64,000 nt of DNA from Leifsonia sp040686855 (GCF_040686855.1 NZ_JBFBOG010000003.1:907237-971236), one strand, 5' to 3'. Shown: positions 53,682 through 62,895, numbered from the stretch's first letter. The notes: generated by a model not told the origin, from the letters alone. Program-made: numbers and translations.

Positions 53682-54830
53682 ATGCAGGATCTGAAGGTCA
53701 TCGGGGTCGAGAACGGCGCACTCGTCGCCGTCGGCGACGACGGTGAGCGTTTCCGCATCGCCGTCGACGAGGCGTTGCAGTCGAAAGTGCGGCAGGTGCG
53801 TCAGGAGACGCCCGCCGACGCCCCCAAACTGTCCCCGCGCGAGGTCCAGGCGCACATCCGCTCCGGCATGTCCGCCGAGGACGTCGCCGCGGTCACCGGC
53901 GCCCCGCTGGAGTACGTCCAGCGTTTCGAGGGCCCGATCATCGCGGAGCGCGAGCACATCGTCGCGAGCGCCCTGAGCGTCCCCGTGCACACCACCGACG
54001 CCGTCGACCCGCTCGGCGAGGGCGAGACCTTCGGATCGGTGATCCGCGACCGGCTGGCGTCCCTCGGCGTCGCCGGCGAGCGCTGGGCGAGCTGGAAGGA
54101 CAGCGAGACCGGCTGGATCGTGAAGCTGGAGTTCACCGCCGACACGATCGATCACGACGCGCGCTGGTCCTACGACGCACGCAAGCACGCCCTGGCACCC
54201 CTCAACTCCGAGGCGACCACGCTGTCCCAGGCCGGCGAGCTGCGCGGCGGTGCGCTCATCCCCCGCCTGCGCGCCGTGCTGCCGCACGAGGGCGAGCCGG
54301 ACACCTCGCGCTTCGACAGTGGCGCCTTCACCTTCCCGGCGCCGTCGGTCGACCTGCTCGGCCCCGAGATCACCCAGCCCATCGAGCCGCTGCCCCCGCA
54401 GGGGCGCGTCCCCGGGGCGAACAACTCCATCCCGGTGTCGGCCATGAAGCGCGCCGACGACGCCACCCCGCGCGACCTGCACCAGACCGCCGACCTGCTG
54501 GAGGCGCTGCGCCGCCGCCGGGGCGAGCGCGAGGCGGCGAACTACGACGACCGCGCGACGACGCCCCAGGCTCCGGTCCACGCCGAGTCCCCGGTCGCCG
54601 CTCCGCAGGAGCCGACGCCGCCGATGACCCCGTTCCGGGTCGTCGAGGATCGCACGCCGGTCGCCGAGCAGCCCGCCCTGCCGCTGGATGCGCCCGCCCC
54701 GCCAGCGGCACCGGCGCCGTCGAACAACGATTCCGGCCCCCAGCCATCGGCCCGCAAGAAGGGCCGCGCGGCCATGCCGAGCTGGGACGAGATCGTCTTC
54801 GGAGCACGCACCGACGACGACCTCGCCTGA
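53682..54830 (+). CDS. sepH: Septation protein SepH (DUF3071)
   Basis: The 382-residue protein has the conserved N-terminal SepH domain with a helix-turn-helix (KLSPREVQAHIRSGMSAEDV, VTGAPLEYVQRFEGPIIAER, ASLGVAGERWASWKDSETGW, TIDHDARWSYDARKHALAPL). A long Pro/Ala-rich disordered region and a short conserved C-terminus (MPSWDEIVFGART) follow. SepH binds FtsZ and promotes division in Streptomyces and mycobacteria. GGAAGG lies upstream of the ATG. Confidence 0.92.
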   Translation: MQDLKVIGVENGALVAVGDDGERFRIAVDEALQSKVRQVRQETPADAPKLSPREVQAHIRSGMSAEDVAAVTGAPLEYVQRFEGPIIAEREHIVASALSVPVHTTDAVDPLGEGETFGSVIRDRLASLGVAGERWASWKDSETGWIVKLEFTADTIDHDARWSYDARKHALAPLNSEATTLSQAGELRGGALIPRLRAVLPHEGEPDTSRFDSGAFTFPAPSVDLLGPEITQPIEPLPPQGRVPGANNSIPVSAMKRADDATPRDLHQTADLLEALRRRRGEREAANYDDRATTPQAPVHAESPVAAPQEPTPPMTPFRVVEDRTPVAEQPALPLDAPAPPAAPAPSNNDSGPQPSARKKGRAAMPSWDEIVFGARTDDDLA

Positions 54831-54923
54831 CGGATCCCTATTAAGAGGTCTCGATCAGGGACCTTTCCACGGGGACACGGTGTCGATTCCAAGTAATGCA
54901 CGGATGTCCCGTATCCTGTGGGA

Positions 54924-56189
54924 ATGCTTGCAACCGACCCTGCACGCACGATCAGTGCCGGCCTGCGCGGCCACGACAACGCGCTCGGTCTGATCCGTCT
55001 CGTCCTCGCCCTCGCCGTGCTGGTGTCGCACACCTTCCCGCTCGGCGGCTTCGGCCACGACCCGGGGTCGGGAATCACCAAGGGGCAGGCCAACCTCGGC
55101 ACCCTCTCCGTCGCCGGATTCTTCGCGATCAGCGGCTACCTCATCACGAAGAGCGGGATGTCCGCCGACATCGTCCAGTTCCTCTGGCGACGCGTTCTCC
55201 GCATCTTCCCGGCCTTCCTGCTGGCGCTGCTGCTCGCCGCCTTCGTCCTCGGTCCGATCATCTGGTCGCTCGATGGGCACTCGCTCGGCGCGTACTTCGC
55301 CCGTGGCGCGACCAGCCCCTGGCACTACCTGCTCTCGAACTGGAACCTCCACGTCGACACGTGGGGCATCCTGGACATCTTCCAGAACTCCACGCCGTAC
55401 GGTCAGGCCACCCACGCCAGCGTCATCAACGGCTCGATGTGGACGCTCGGCTACGAGTGGGACTGCTACATGATGATCGCGCTCCTGCTGGTCGCCGGCG
55501 TGCTGACCAAGGCGCGCCCGATCGTGGTAGTCGTCGCCGGCGTCATCTTCGCCGCGCAGATCGTCGACCTGGTCAGCCCGGGCACGATGGCGACGGTCTT
55601 CCCGCCGCTCGGCAGCGTCCAGTTCTCGTACCTGTCGTACCCGTTCGCCGTCGGCGCCGTGTTCGCCGTGTACTCGCGGTCCATCCCGATGAACGCGCGC
55701 TTCGGCATCGCCGCCGGCGTGCTGCTGGTGTGGACGCTGCTCAACGGCGGCTACGGGGTCATCGGCGTGCCCGCAGGCGTCTACTTCGTGCTGTGGCTGG
55801 GCTCGGTCATCCCGGGTCGCCTCCGGACCATCGGTCAGAAGAACGACATCTCGTACGGCGTGTACCTCTACGCGTTCCCGGTGCAGCAGACGCTCGCGTA
55901 CTTCGGGCTCTACAAGCTCGGGATCGTCCCGATGATCCTCGGGGCCGCGATCATCGTTTTCGCCATCTCCTGGCTCAGCTGGCGCTTCATCGAGAGCCCG
56001 GCCATGTCGCTCAAGAACTGGGGACCGGGACGCGGCCTCGCGTTCTGGCTGCAGAAGCTGCGGCGGCGGCCGGTCACGACCCCGGAGGCGCGACCTGCGA
56101 ACCACGCGCACGTGCCGCACCCGGTGACGGCGGAACTCAGCCAGCTGCCCCGAACCGCAGCAGCGGCACCCGCGTCTCCTCCGGCGTGA
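54924..56189 (+). CDS. Acyltransferase 3 family (OafA/YrhL-type) membrane protein
   Basis: The 421-residue protein has about ten membrane helices with acyltransferase-3 motifs: NALGLIRLVLALAVLVSHTF (catalytic-site His), VAGFFAISGYLITKS, FLWRRVLRIFPAFLLALLLA and LGYEWDCYMMIALLLVAGVL, ending FAISWLSWRFIESPAMSLKN. Such enzymes O-acylate cell-surface polysaccharides. The ATG at 54924 is preferred; TATCCT lies six bases upstream without a ribosome site. It ends 56 bases before the composition break. Confidence 0.92.
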   Translation: MLATDPARTISAGLRGHDNALGLIRLVLALAVLVSHTFPLGGFGHDPGSGITKGQANLGTLSVAGFFAISGYLITKSGMSADIVQFLWRRVLRIFPAFLLALLLAAFVLGPIIWSLDGHSLGAYFARGATSPWHYLLSNWNLHVDTWGILDIFQNSTPYGQATHASVINGSMWTLGYEWDCYMMIALLLVAGVLTKARPIVVVVAGVIFAAQIVDLVSPGTMATVFPPLGSVQFSYLSYPFAVGAVFAVYSRSIPMNARFGIAAGVLLVWTLLNGGYGVIGVPAGVYFVLWLGSVIPGRLRTIGQKNDISYGVYLYAFPVQQTLAYFGLYKLGIVPMILGAAIIVFAISWLSWRFIESPAMSLKNWGPGRGLAFWLQKLRRRPVTTPEARPANHAHVPHPVTAELSQLPRTAAAAPASPPA

Positions 56190-56247
56190 TGGAGCCGTGC
56201 TGGCCGATCATGTTCCGGCCGGTGCGCTGCGGGTCGCGCCCGTCGTA
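56137..56247 (-). pseudogene. Alkaline-phosphatase-superfamily C-terminus cut by the junction
   Basis: On the minus strand the frame reads DGRDPQRTGRNMIGQHG, then SITPEETRVPLLRFGAAG and a TGA at 56139-56137. The HG followed by TPEE-x-x-VPLL is the C-terminal metal-ligand region of phosphodiesterase/phosphatase family proteins. Going upstream the frame meets a TAA at 56250-56248, exactly where the composition changes, so the rest of the gene is missing. It converges with the acyltransferase, overlapping its last 53 bases. Family assignment from 36 residues is tentative. Confidence 0.6.
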
Positions 56248-56250
56248 TTA
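56241..56250. other. Chimeric junction between two genomes
   Basis: GC-rich DNA (GGGTCGCGCCCGTCG ending at 56245) changes to AT-rich DNA (TATTACGTTTTGACAG) with no transition. Codon use, gene families and promoter types differ completely on the two sides. No IS end, integrase, att-like repeat or tRNA is at the boundary. Confidence 0.92.
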
Positions 56251-56325
56251 CGTTTTGACAGATTGTAGCGGAATGATGTGAAAAATGTTGTACATTCAAT
56301 GTGTAAAGATAGGGAATAAGAAAAG

Positions 56326-57105
56326 ATGTGTATTGTGGCTTTAGCATGGCATGTTCTGGATGATATGCCCTTATGTCTTATGTCAAATCGGGATGAGTTC
56401 TACCATCGACCAACAGCTTTATTACATCAGTGGCAACATACACCGATTATTGCTGGGCAAGATTTACAGTCGGGTGGGACTTGGATGGGCGTTACACCTC
56501 AAGGCCGATGGGCTGTCTTGACCAATTTTAGGGATGGACGAGATCAGAAATCATATGAAACCTCTCGGGGGCATTTAGTTCAGGCTTTTTTAGAGTCAGA
56601 TTTATTGCCGATTCGATTTGCTCAACAATTAGAACAGCAGCAACAGAACTTCGCTGGCTTTAACCTGTTTATGGGAAATGCTGATCAAGCGGTTTATATG
56701 AGTAACCGTGGTGAAGCCCCGCAAGTATTAGCAAATGGTGTTTATGTGGTTTCAAATGGTTTGATGTCTGAACATTGGGAAAAAACCAGACATTTAAGAA
56801 CACGTTTTACGCAAGAGTTTTTGCCTATGCTTCAGCACCAGACGGAAGAGTTAACTTTGCAACATGCTGCATGGGATATTCTTGAAGATGAACGTAAGGT
56901 CACAACGGCATTATTACCCAATACCGGCATTCAGCCAGAAATGGAAGAGTTATTATCATCGACTTTTATTCAAAGTCCTGTGTATGGTACACGTTGTTCA
57001 AATTTTTTAAGAATGACCAATAACGAATGGCTTTGGTTGGAAAAGACCCAACAAGGCGAGCATGGTGGGCAAATTGTTCAGCAACAGGTTCTCTTAAATC
57101 GATGA
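56326..57105 (+). CDS. NRDE/TANGO2 family protein
   Basis: The 259-residue protein begins MCIVALAWHVLDDMPLCLMS and contains the family motif SNRDEFYHRPT. C2 directly after the Met suggests an N-terminal-nucleophile-like fold. GGTWMGVTPQGRWAVLTNFR and GVYVVSNGLMSEHW are further family signatures. TANGO2 relatives are linked to lipid or haem handling, but the bacterial role is unknown. The gene has AT-rich codons like the rest of this segment. AAGAAAAG precedes the ATG; TTGACA at 56255-56260 may be part of its promoter. Confidence 0.92.
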   Translation: MCIVALAWHVLDDMPLCLMSNRDEFYHRPTALLHQWQHTPIIAGQDLQSGGTWMGVTPQGRWAVLTNFRDGRDQKSYETSRGHLVQAFLESDLLPIRFAQQLEQQQQNFAGFNLFMGNADQAVYMSNRGEAPQVLANGVYVVSNGLMSEHWEKTRHLRTRFTQEFLPMLQHQTEELTLQHAAWDILEDERKVTTALLPNTGIQPEMEELLSSTFIQSPVYGTRCSNFLRMTNNEWLWLEKTQQGEHGGQIVQQQVLLNR

Positions 57106-57109
57106 TAAT

Positions 57110-57139
57110 AAAAATGCCGATCAATTGACCGGCATTTTT
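57110..57139. terminator. Bidirectional intrinsic terminator
   Basis: AAAAATGCCG (57110-57119) pairs with CGGCATTTTT (57130-57139) with A- and T-runs on both sides. It serves the convergent NRDE and phoX genes. Confidence 0.9.
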
Positions 57140-57152
57140 AATCATCTAAGAA

Positions 57153-59345
57153 TTAACCCACGATCACACCGCCATCTTTACGGGTAATCACAACAGTTGC
57201 TGAGCGTGGACGCGCAGTTTTGTTGCTTGGATCTTTCTGGGTTGCTGGCCAGTTACTTTCTGGTGTCGAGTAACTTGCAGAATCTTCGCCAGGGTGTTGA
57301 ACATTAATGAAAATTGCTTTGTAGTCAGGTGTCATCGCAATACCTGTAATCTCACATTGCTTAGGTCCCACCAAGAAACGGCGCAAAGTTGAGTCTGTAA
57401 CTTTAGCACCGACTAAAGTTTGCTGACCATTTGAGGTAGTTGCAGGAGCACCATCTCCAATCTGGCCTGGTAGCGCAGCAAGCATCATACAGTTAGTGAC
57501 ATCAGTATATGCGCCATCATCTGTTTGAATCCAAAGTACGCCACGTGGGTCGAACCACATACCATCTGGAGATGACAAATCATTGTTGTCTGTTAAACCA
57601 GATAGGTTGATGTTTGAAGCCATAGATGCTTCTGCACCAAATAGGTAAATATCCCATTTGAAGGTTTCAGCAGTCGTTTTGTCATCAGTTTCTTTAAAAC
57701 GGATAATATGACCGTTAACGTTACCCTTTTGCTCTTTAGTGCCGTTGTAGAGGTCTGTGTAGTTACGTGGGTTTGCAGCATCGGTCGCGTAATCTTTACC
57801 ACGATTTGAGTTATTGGTTAGGGTGACATAGACCTCGCCGTTTACTGGGTTGACCGTACACCATTCTGGGCGGTCCATTTTTGTCGCACCGACTGCATCG
57901 GCAGCTAAACGTGCAAATGTGACAACGTCAGCTTGTGATTTAAATGGGTAGGTCGTGTTGCTTTCATTTAAGCCATTTTTGCCATAAGCAAGTTCAATCC
58001 ATTGACCTGAACCATCGTTATTAAACTTAGCAACATACAATTTACCTGCGTTCATGTATTTGTCGCCAACTGCATAACCGCCATTTATATCTTTAGCATC
58101 CCACACTGCGGTAGAGACGAATTTATAGATGTACTCACCGCGAGAATCATCGCCCATATAAAATGCTAATGGTTGACCTACAACGGCACGGCAAGCACTG
58201 TCTTCATGTGCAAAACGTCCCAGTGAAGTACGTTTAACTGGGTTTTGACGTCTATCAAATGGATCAATCTCGACCATCCAACCGAATGTATTTGGACCGT
58301 TACGGTAGTCTTGGGTAGCTTGTGCGGCTTTTACGTCGGCATTCCAGCGGTCATATAAGTCTTGTGACTCTACTTGACCAATTGCTGTTTCCCAGCCGTA
58401 ACGTGAGCCAGATCCTGCTTTTAAGCCATAGCGTTTCAGTGCAATAATTTCTTCTGGAGTACGTAACGCGTCATCAGTCGTACTACGAGCAAAGTAACCA
58501 ATAAAGTTTTCTTCCGTGGTTAAGTATGTGCCCCAAGGTGTATAACCATTACCGCAGTTATTATGAGTACCGCGAGTTTTACTTGCAGTAGGGGAGAAGC
58601 GAGTTGCGAGCAAGCCAGAACCAGCTGCTGCACCTTCAAAATCCATCTCTGTTGATGCTGTAATACGACGATTAAAAGCAGAACTTTTATCAATTGTTAC
58701 TTTTTGAGTTGCAGCATCTTTTTTGATGTAAACAATAGAAACGCCATGCGCATTAGTTTCACGAATGACCTCATCTTCAGGGCGGCGTCCATCAACTTTT
58801 GTTGGGCCTTTTGGGTGAAGGAAAGTCTGATTAATATATTCATGATTCATGACCAACAAACCTTGCGCTGAAGCACTCTCGTCAAAGCGGTTTGTTGAAG
58901 TATTTAAACCAAAATAATGCATACCATCATGACAGTCGCCTGAACGGAACTGAAAGCTTGGGCCTGATGGAATATTATTATCGTCCCATTCGCCAAAATT
59001 AGGGTTGATTGAATCACCCAATGCATAAATGACATTCGCTTCATAACCTTCAGGTACAGTCACAATATCATTATGGTTTTTCGCAACTGTGGTAAAAGTT
59101 AATTTTTCTGGTTTTTTATTTGGGTCTACAGGTGTGGTTCCACCGTTGTTAGAACCTGAATCATCATCGCTATCATTACAGCCTGTTAATGTAGAGGCTA
59201 AAGTTAACGCTACAGCACCACTTGCTGCTTTAGTAATTAAACTACGGCGACTGATGTGTTGTTCTAAAATGTCACGAAAGTGGATATTGTCAGAAGTATT
59301 GTTATCCAATTCTTGGTCTTCATGATATGGCGTCAGCTCTGTCAT
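57153..59345 (-). CDS. phoX: PhoX-type alkaline phosphatase, copy 1 (DUF839)
   Basis: The 730-residue protein carries a twin-arginine signal (ISRRSLITKAASGAVALTLA, R33-R34) and a lipobox-like STLTGC (C56) followed by an Asp/Ser/Asn-rich linker. The PhoX/DUF839 core includes SGPSFQFRSGDCHDGMHYFG, LLVMNHEYINQTFL, GTHNNCGNGYTPWGTYLT and GRFAHEDSACRAVVG and ends PEWCTVNPVNGEVYVTLTNN and DGMWFDPRGVLWIQTDDG. PhoX enzymes are Ca/Fe-dependent periplasmic phosphatases exported folded by Tat. A four-unit Pho box precedes it. It may be membrane-tethered if the lipobox is used. Confidence 0.92.
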   Translation of the reverse strand: MTELTPYHEDQELDNNTSDNIHFRDILEQHISRRSLITKAASGAVALTLASTLTGCNDSDDDSGSNNGGTTPVDPNKKPEKLTFTTVAKNHNDIVTVPEGYEANVIYALGDSINPNFGEWDDNNIPSGPSFQFRSGDCHDGMHYFGLNTSTNRFDESASAQGLLVMNHEYINQTFLHPKGPTKVDGRRPEDEVIRETNAHGVSIVYIKKDAATQKVTIDKSSAFNRRITASTEMDFEGAAAGSGLLATRFSPTASKTRGTHNNCGNGYTPWGTYLTTEENFIGYFARSTTDDALRTPEEIIALKRYGLKAGSGSRYGWETAIGQVESQDLYDRWNADVKAAQATQDYRNGPNTFGWMVEIDPFDRRQNPVKRTSLGRFAHEDSACRAVVGQPLAFYMGDDSRGEYIYKFVSTAVWDAKDINGGYAVGDKYMNAGKLYVAKFNNDGSGQWIELAYGKNGLNESNTTYPFKSQADVVTFARLAADAVGATKMDRPEWCTVNPVNGEVYVTLTNNSNRGKDYATDAANPRNYTDLYNGTKEQKGNVNGHIIRFKETDDKTTAETFKWDIYLFGAEASMASNINLSGLTDNNDLSSPDGMWFDPRGVLWIQTDDGAYTDVTNCMMLAALPGQIGDGAPATTSNGQQTLVGAKVTDSTLRRFLVGPKQCEITGIAMTPDYKAIFINVQHPGEDSASYSTPESNWPATQKDPSNKTARPRSATVVITRKDGGVIVG

Positions 59346-59391
59346 GGGAAATTCCTAAGTAAATAAAGAGATTGTTCTAAAATTCTTCATG

Positions 59392-59447
59392 AGCTTAGTT
59401 TGTGAATGTGACGAGGCGTTGACGTTTTGATGATAAGTTAATGAAAA
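59392..59447 (-). promoter_or_regulatory. PhoB-box array and -10 of phoX copy 1
   Basis: On the minus strand four consecutive 11-base units (TTTTCATTAAC, TTATCATCAAA, ACGTCAACGCC, TCGTCACATTC; 59404-59447) all carry TCA at positions 4-6. TAAGCT (59392-59397) follows ten bases after the last 7-mer, the spacing typical of PhoB-activated promoters. Confidence 0.75.
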
Positions 59448-59550
59448 GTTCTGTAATTTTTCATTTAATTTTCATAAAAAGTAAAAGTTGAATGTAAAAA
59501 TATTAAAGCTGACCTTAGCCAGCTTTAATATTTAGAGAAGTTATGAAAAA

Positions 59551-61503
59551 TTATTTAGTTGTGACTGAAGGGGCAATTGGGTCTGCTGTAATATAGCCGA
59601 CGTTAGCACTATAACCATTGTTGTAATTTTGGTTAATTAAGGCCTTAACATCCTCAGGTACACTACTACTATCGCCTGGATGTTGGAAGTTGCTCATGAT
59701 GTAAGTCCAACCGTTGATTGAATCTACCGCATGTAAACCTGTTGACTCTGCACCTGCCGGTGTAGAAAGTAAACGTGTTAATTCTTTGGTATCTACATTG
59801 TATGCCCACAAGAAGTTGTTCACGTGGTTACCTGAGTCTTCACCAATGAATAATGTGCGTAAAGTTTCAGAGAACTTCAGATTGTCTGGGCTAGCAATTT
59901 TGTCTGGGTTCGCTGTATTACCTAGACTATCTTTCGCAGCAAGATCTTCACCCATGAGTAGCATATATGAGTAAAGAGGAACCCACTCGCTATTGATTGC
60001 GCTGCCTTCATTGTCTGTAAAGCTATTACCTAACTTGTGTGCCAGAACCCCACCAGCAGTAATTTTTTTAGAGAACGCGACATTATGTCCAGCGACATAA
60101 CCTTTACCACCAATGACCATTGAATCTTGAATATTAGCTAAAGCAGAGTAAGCAACTTTATCTTTAATATTTACGTTAGTACCTTCCATCTTGGTAAACG
60201 CCATACTTGCACCTTTTAGTGCTGCATAACGATGTGTTTCCAAGAAAGCTGCTGCTTTTTCCATACCTGGTTTAAGTTTGACCCAAAGCTGTTTCTTTGC
60301 CAAAGTGATTTCAGTATAGCTCGCATCATTTGGATTGGTTGTTAAACTTTCCATGATGTCAGTTGACTTAATCCCACCAGCAACTAAATCCTCAATTTCT
60401 TTACTTGTCGCATGGCCAAGTTTGATCCATTGAATGCTAGCAGTTGAGGTTTCAGTTAGGGTATTGATGTATTTAGCAACGTATAGTGTCCCTGCCGATA
60501 AATCTTTTTCTTTATCTGCAACGAACATGAAGAAGCCACCGTTGGTGTAGTCATCTCCCATAAGTGCTGTACGGTTGTCTGGCATAACATGGATAAGTTC
60601 GTGAGAAATACGACCTAAACAATAGTGCTTTTTAATGCTACCAGTACCATCAAGGTTAACTGTTACTTCTGGCAAATGACCATAGTTATATGGGTTTGCT
60701 TTAGTTTCATCACCAAAGAAGTATTTACCAAGATATTTTGGATCTGTACCGCCAATACCTTGATTGAATGCATCTGGCTCATATTCTTCACTTGATAAGT
60801 GAGTGTTCCAAGGTGATAAGCTAGCACCGCAAGTAATCCATAAACCGTGTACTGGTGCAGTATCAACGTTGAAGTATTTTTTAAGTTCTAGGTGACCTGT
60901 TTTTTGGTCTTGATCTAAAGTCAAAATTGCGATTGGTGAAGGTAATTGACCGTAAGTATCACCGCCTGCTTGGTCTTTAGAGTTGTATTCAAATTGAACG
61001 ACATGGAACACTGGGTTTGCTACGCCTTCAACTTTCGCACCTTCTAATTGAATTAGAGATGAACCATCTGGACAGTCTGAAAAGAACTGACGCTCTTTAC
61101 CAGCAACTGACTTATCCATAATTGGATTGCCGTTAACATCAAAATAACCACCCGCGATAATCGTTCCACCACCAAGTTTTGGTACGCTATCACCAGTTTT
61201 AAAGAAAGGTTTATAAGCGAGTTGGTATTCAGTACTGGTTGAATTTTCCCAATCAATTTTTAATTTAGAATTCACTACAGTTGTTGCACGATCAGCTGCA
61301 GTTGTTGGCGCTGGCATTGCTGTGAATTTTGCATTTTTAAATTTGCTTGGTTGTGGTGTTGGAGTGACTACTGAGCTGTCATCACTATCATTACAACCTG
61401 CTAATGTTGCTGCCGTAGCCATCGCTCCTAATGGTAGAAAAGGAATCCCCGAAAACCATTTTAAAATTTCGCGACGCGTTGGTTGAGTAGAAGCAGTTGT
61501 CAT
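59551..61503 (-). CDS. PhoX-type phosphatase, copy 2 (DUF839)
   Basis: The 650-residue protein has a Tat signal (QPTRREILKWFSGIPFLPLG, R10-R11) and a lipobox-like ATLAGC (C37), then NDSDDSS. The PhoX-like core includes QFFSDCPDGSSLIQLEGAKV, WITCGASLSPWNTHLSSEEY, GRISHELIHVMPDNRTALMG and FIGEDSGNHVNNFLWAYNVD. It is only distantly related to copy 1 but shares the same signal architecture. A Pho-box array lies upstream and the gene follows tatC after a terminator. Confidence 0.88.
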   Translation of the reverse strand: MTTASTQPTRREILKWFSGIPFLPLGAMATAATLAGCNDSDDSSVVTPTPQPSKFKNAKFTAMPAPTTAADRATTVVNSKLKIDWENSTSTEYQLAYKPFFKTGDSVPKLGGGTIIAGGYFDVNGNPIMDKSVAGKERQFFSDCPDGSSLIQLEGAKVEGVANPVFHVVQFEYNSKDQAGGDTYGQLPSPIAILTLDQDQKTGHLELKKYFNVDTAPVHGLWITCGASLSPWNTHLSSEEYEPDAFNQGIGGTDPKYLGKYFFGDETKANPYNYGHLPEVTVNLDGTGSIKKHYCLGRISHELIHVMPDNRTALMGDDYTNGGFFMFVADKEKDLSAGTLYVAKYINTLTETSTASIQWIKLGHATSKEIEDLVAGGIKSTDIMESLTTNPNDASYTEITLAKKQLWVKLKPGMEKAAAFLETHRYAALKGASMAFTKMEGTNVNIKDKVAYSALANIQDSMVIGGKGYVAGHNVAFSKKITAGGVLAHKLGNSFTDNEGSAINSEWVPLYSYMLLMGEDLAAKDSLGNTANPDKIASPDNLKFSETLRTLFIGEDSGNHVNNFLWAYNVDTKELTRLLSTPAGAESTGLHAVDSINGWTYIMSNFQHPGDSSSVPEDVKALINQNYNNGYSANVGYITADPIAPSVTTK

Positions 61504-61542
61504 AAGAAATCCGTAAATTTTGTGGGTATATTTGTTGAGTTG

Positions 61543-61598
61543 ATTCTATGGACTGAAAATGACACTTTTCTTACATTTTTAAGTCACTTTGAAGACAG
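61543..61598 (-). promoter_or_regulatory. PhoB-box array and -10 of phoX copy 2
   Basis: On the minus strand four 11-base units (CTGTCTTCAAA, GTGACTTAAAA, ATGTAAGAAAA, GTGTCATTTTC; 61555-61598) resemble the PhoB consensus CTGTCATAAAA. TAGAAT (61543-61548) follows ten bases after the last 7-mer, the same spacing as in copy 1. Confidence 0.75.
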
Positions 61599-61633
61599 TT
61601 TATTGCTTTGTAGATTAAAAAGTGTTCTATATA

Positions 61634-61665
61634 AAAAAGCCTGAACTTGTAGGCTCAGGCTTTTT
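61634..61665 (-). terminator. Intrinsic terminator after tatC
   Basis: AAAAAGCCTGA (61634-61644) pairs with TCAGGCTTTTT (61655-61665), giving a T-run on the transcribed strand 14 bases after the tatC stop. Confidence 0.92.
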
Positions 61666-61678
61666 CTTAGAAATCATT

Positions 61679-62449
61679 TTATTCAGCAGAATGGCTTTTT
61701 CTTTTCTCAAGAATTTTACCAAAGAGCAGGCCGAGTTCAAAAAGCAACCACATTGGAATTGCTAACATCACCATTGAAATTGCATCTGGTGGGGTAATAA
61801 ACATCGCTACGAAAAAGCATCCTACAATGATAAAACGTCGCTTTTCAGCAAGGCTTTTTGTATTTACCACACCGATTAAAATAAGGAGAAGCGTAGCGAT
61901 TGGAATTTCAAAAGTCAGTCCAAATACTAAAAATAACTTTAAGCAGAAGCTTAGGTAGCTATTAATATCCGTCATCGGTGCAACAGTTTCAGGCGATACA
62001 CTAATAAAGAAATGTAAAATTGCTGGAAGAGTAATGTAGTATGCAAAAGCAACACCCGCATAAAACAAGACAATACTACCGATGAGTAATGGTAGTGCTA
62101 AATGACGTTCTTTTTGATACAGCGCTGGACGAACAAATGACCAGATTTCATACAGAATAAATGGCATTGCCAGCACAAGTGCGACAAATAAATTGAGTTT
62201 AAAAGGCGCCATGAATGTTGCAGTGACATCGGTTGCAATCATTGACGAGGAGGTTGGAAGTTGCAGCCTCAAAGGTTCGGATAGTAATTGGTAAGTATTA
62301 TTTCTAAATGGTAATAAGCAAAAAAATAAAAATAAGGTTACTCCGACAATCCTAAATAAATGACGTCGTAAAACGACCAAATGGCTCATGATTGGCATTT
62401 GGTCTAAATTTTCCTGATTATTTACAGTGGTTGAAGGCAGTTGGTTCAT
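61679..62449 (-). CDS. tatC: Sec-independent translocase subunit TatC
   Basis: The 256-residue protein has six membrane helices and the TatC signatures MSHLVVLRRHLFRIVGVTLF, PFILYEIWSFVRPALYQKER and FLVFGLTFEIPIATLLLILI. It recognises the twin-arginine signal. Its ATG overlaps the tatB stop by four bases. The charged C-terminus (KRKSHSAE) is short. Confidence 0.96.
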   Translation of the reverse strand: MNQLPSTTVNNQENLDQMPIMSHLVVLRRHLFRIVGVTLFLFFCLLPFRNNTYQLLSEPLRLQLPTSSSMIATDVTATFMAPFKLNLFVALVLAMPFILYEIWSFVRPALYQKERHLALPLLIGSIVLFYAGVAFAYYITLPAILHFFISVSPETVAPMTDINSYLSFCLKLFLVFGLTFEIPIATLLLILIGVVNTKSLAEKRRFIIVGCFFVAMFITPPDAISMVMLAIPMWLLFELGLLFGKILEKRKSHSAE

Positions 62450-62883
62450 ACGGCAATCTTCAATTTAACAGGTGATGTCTCTGAAATATCAGTTGATGAT
62501 GCTAAAGGCATAAATTTTCTAATGTATGGGACTTTATAATGGCCTGATATAGGAAGACATATCCGAATAGGTTGGGGCACTGATTTGGTTGCCTCAGCCT
62601 TATCTATATTTTCAGAAATATTCTGCTTTTGAATTTCTTCAAGCTGTTGTTGTACTTTACGTTCTAGTGCTTCAATGCGGTTGAGTTCTTCTTGCATTTC
62701 TTTTCGAAACTCAGAAAGACGCAACTCTTGATCAATCTCATTTTGCAAATTGGTAATATAACGTTTTAGGCGAACATACCAACGACCAGCAAAGCGTGCA
62801 GCTTCTGGAAGTTTATCCGGACCTAAAACTAAAATTGCAATAATTGCAAAACAGAGTAGCTCTGTCATTCCTACATCAAGCAT
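62446..62883 (-). CDS. tatB: Sec-independent translocase subunit TatB
   Basis: The 145-residue protein has one N-terminal helix with the TatB pattern (GMTELLCFAIIAILVLGPDK then LPEAARFAGRW), an amphipathic helix and a long acidic coiled coil (ELRLSEFRKEMQEELNRIEA). It forms the receptor complex with TatC and lies between tatA and tatC as expected. Confidence 0.94.
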   Translation of the reverse strand: MLDVGMTELLCFAIIAILVLGPDKLPEAARFAGRWYVRLKRYITNLQNEIDQELRLSEFRKEMQEELNRIEALERKVQQQLEEIQKQNISENIDKAEATKSVPQPIRICLPISGHYKVPYIRKFMPLASSTDISETSPVKLKIAV

Positions 62884-62895
62884 GGTCGAAAACCT

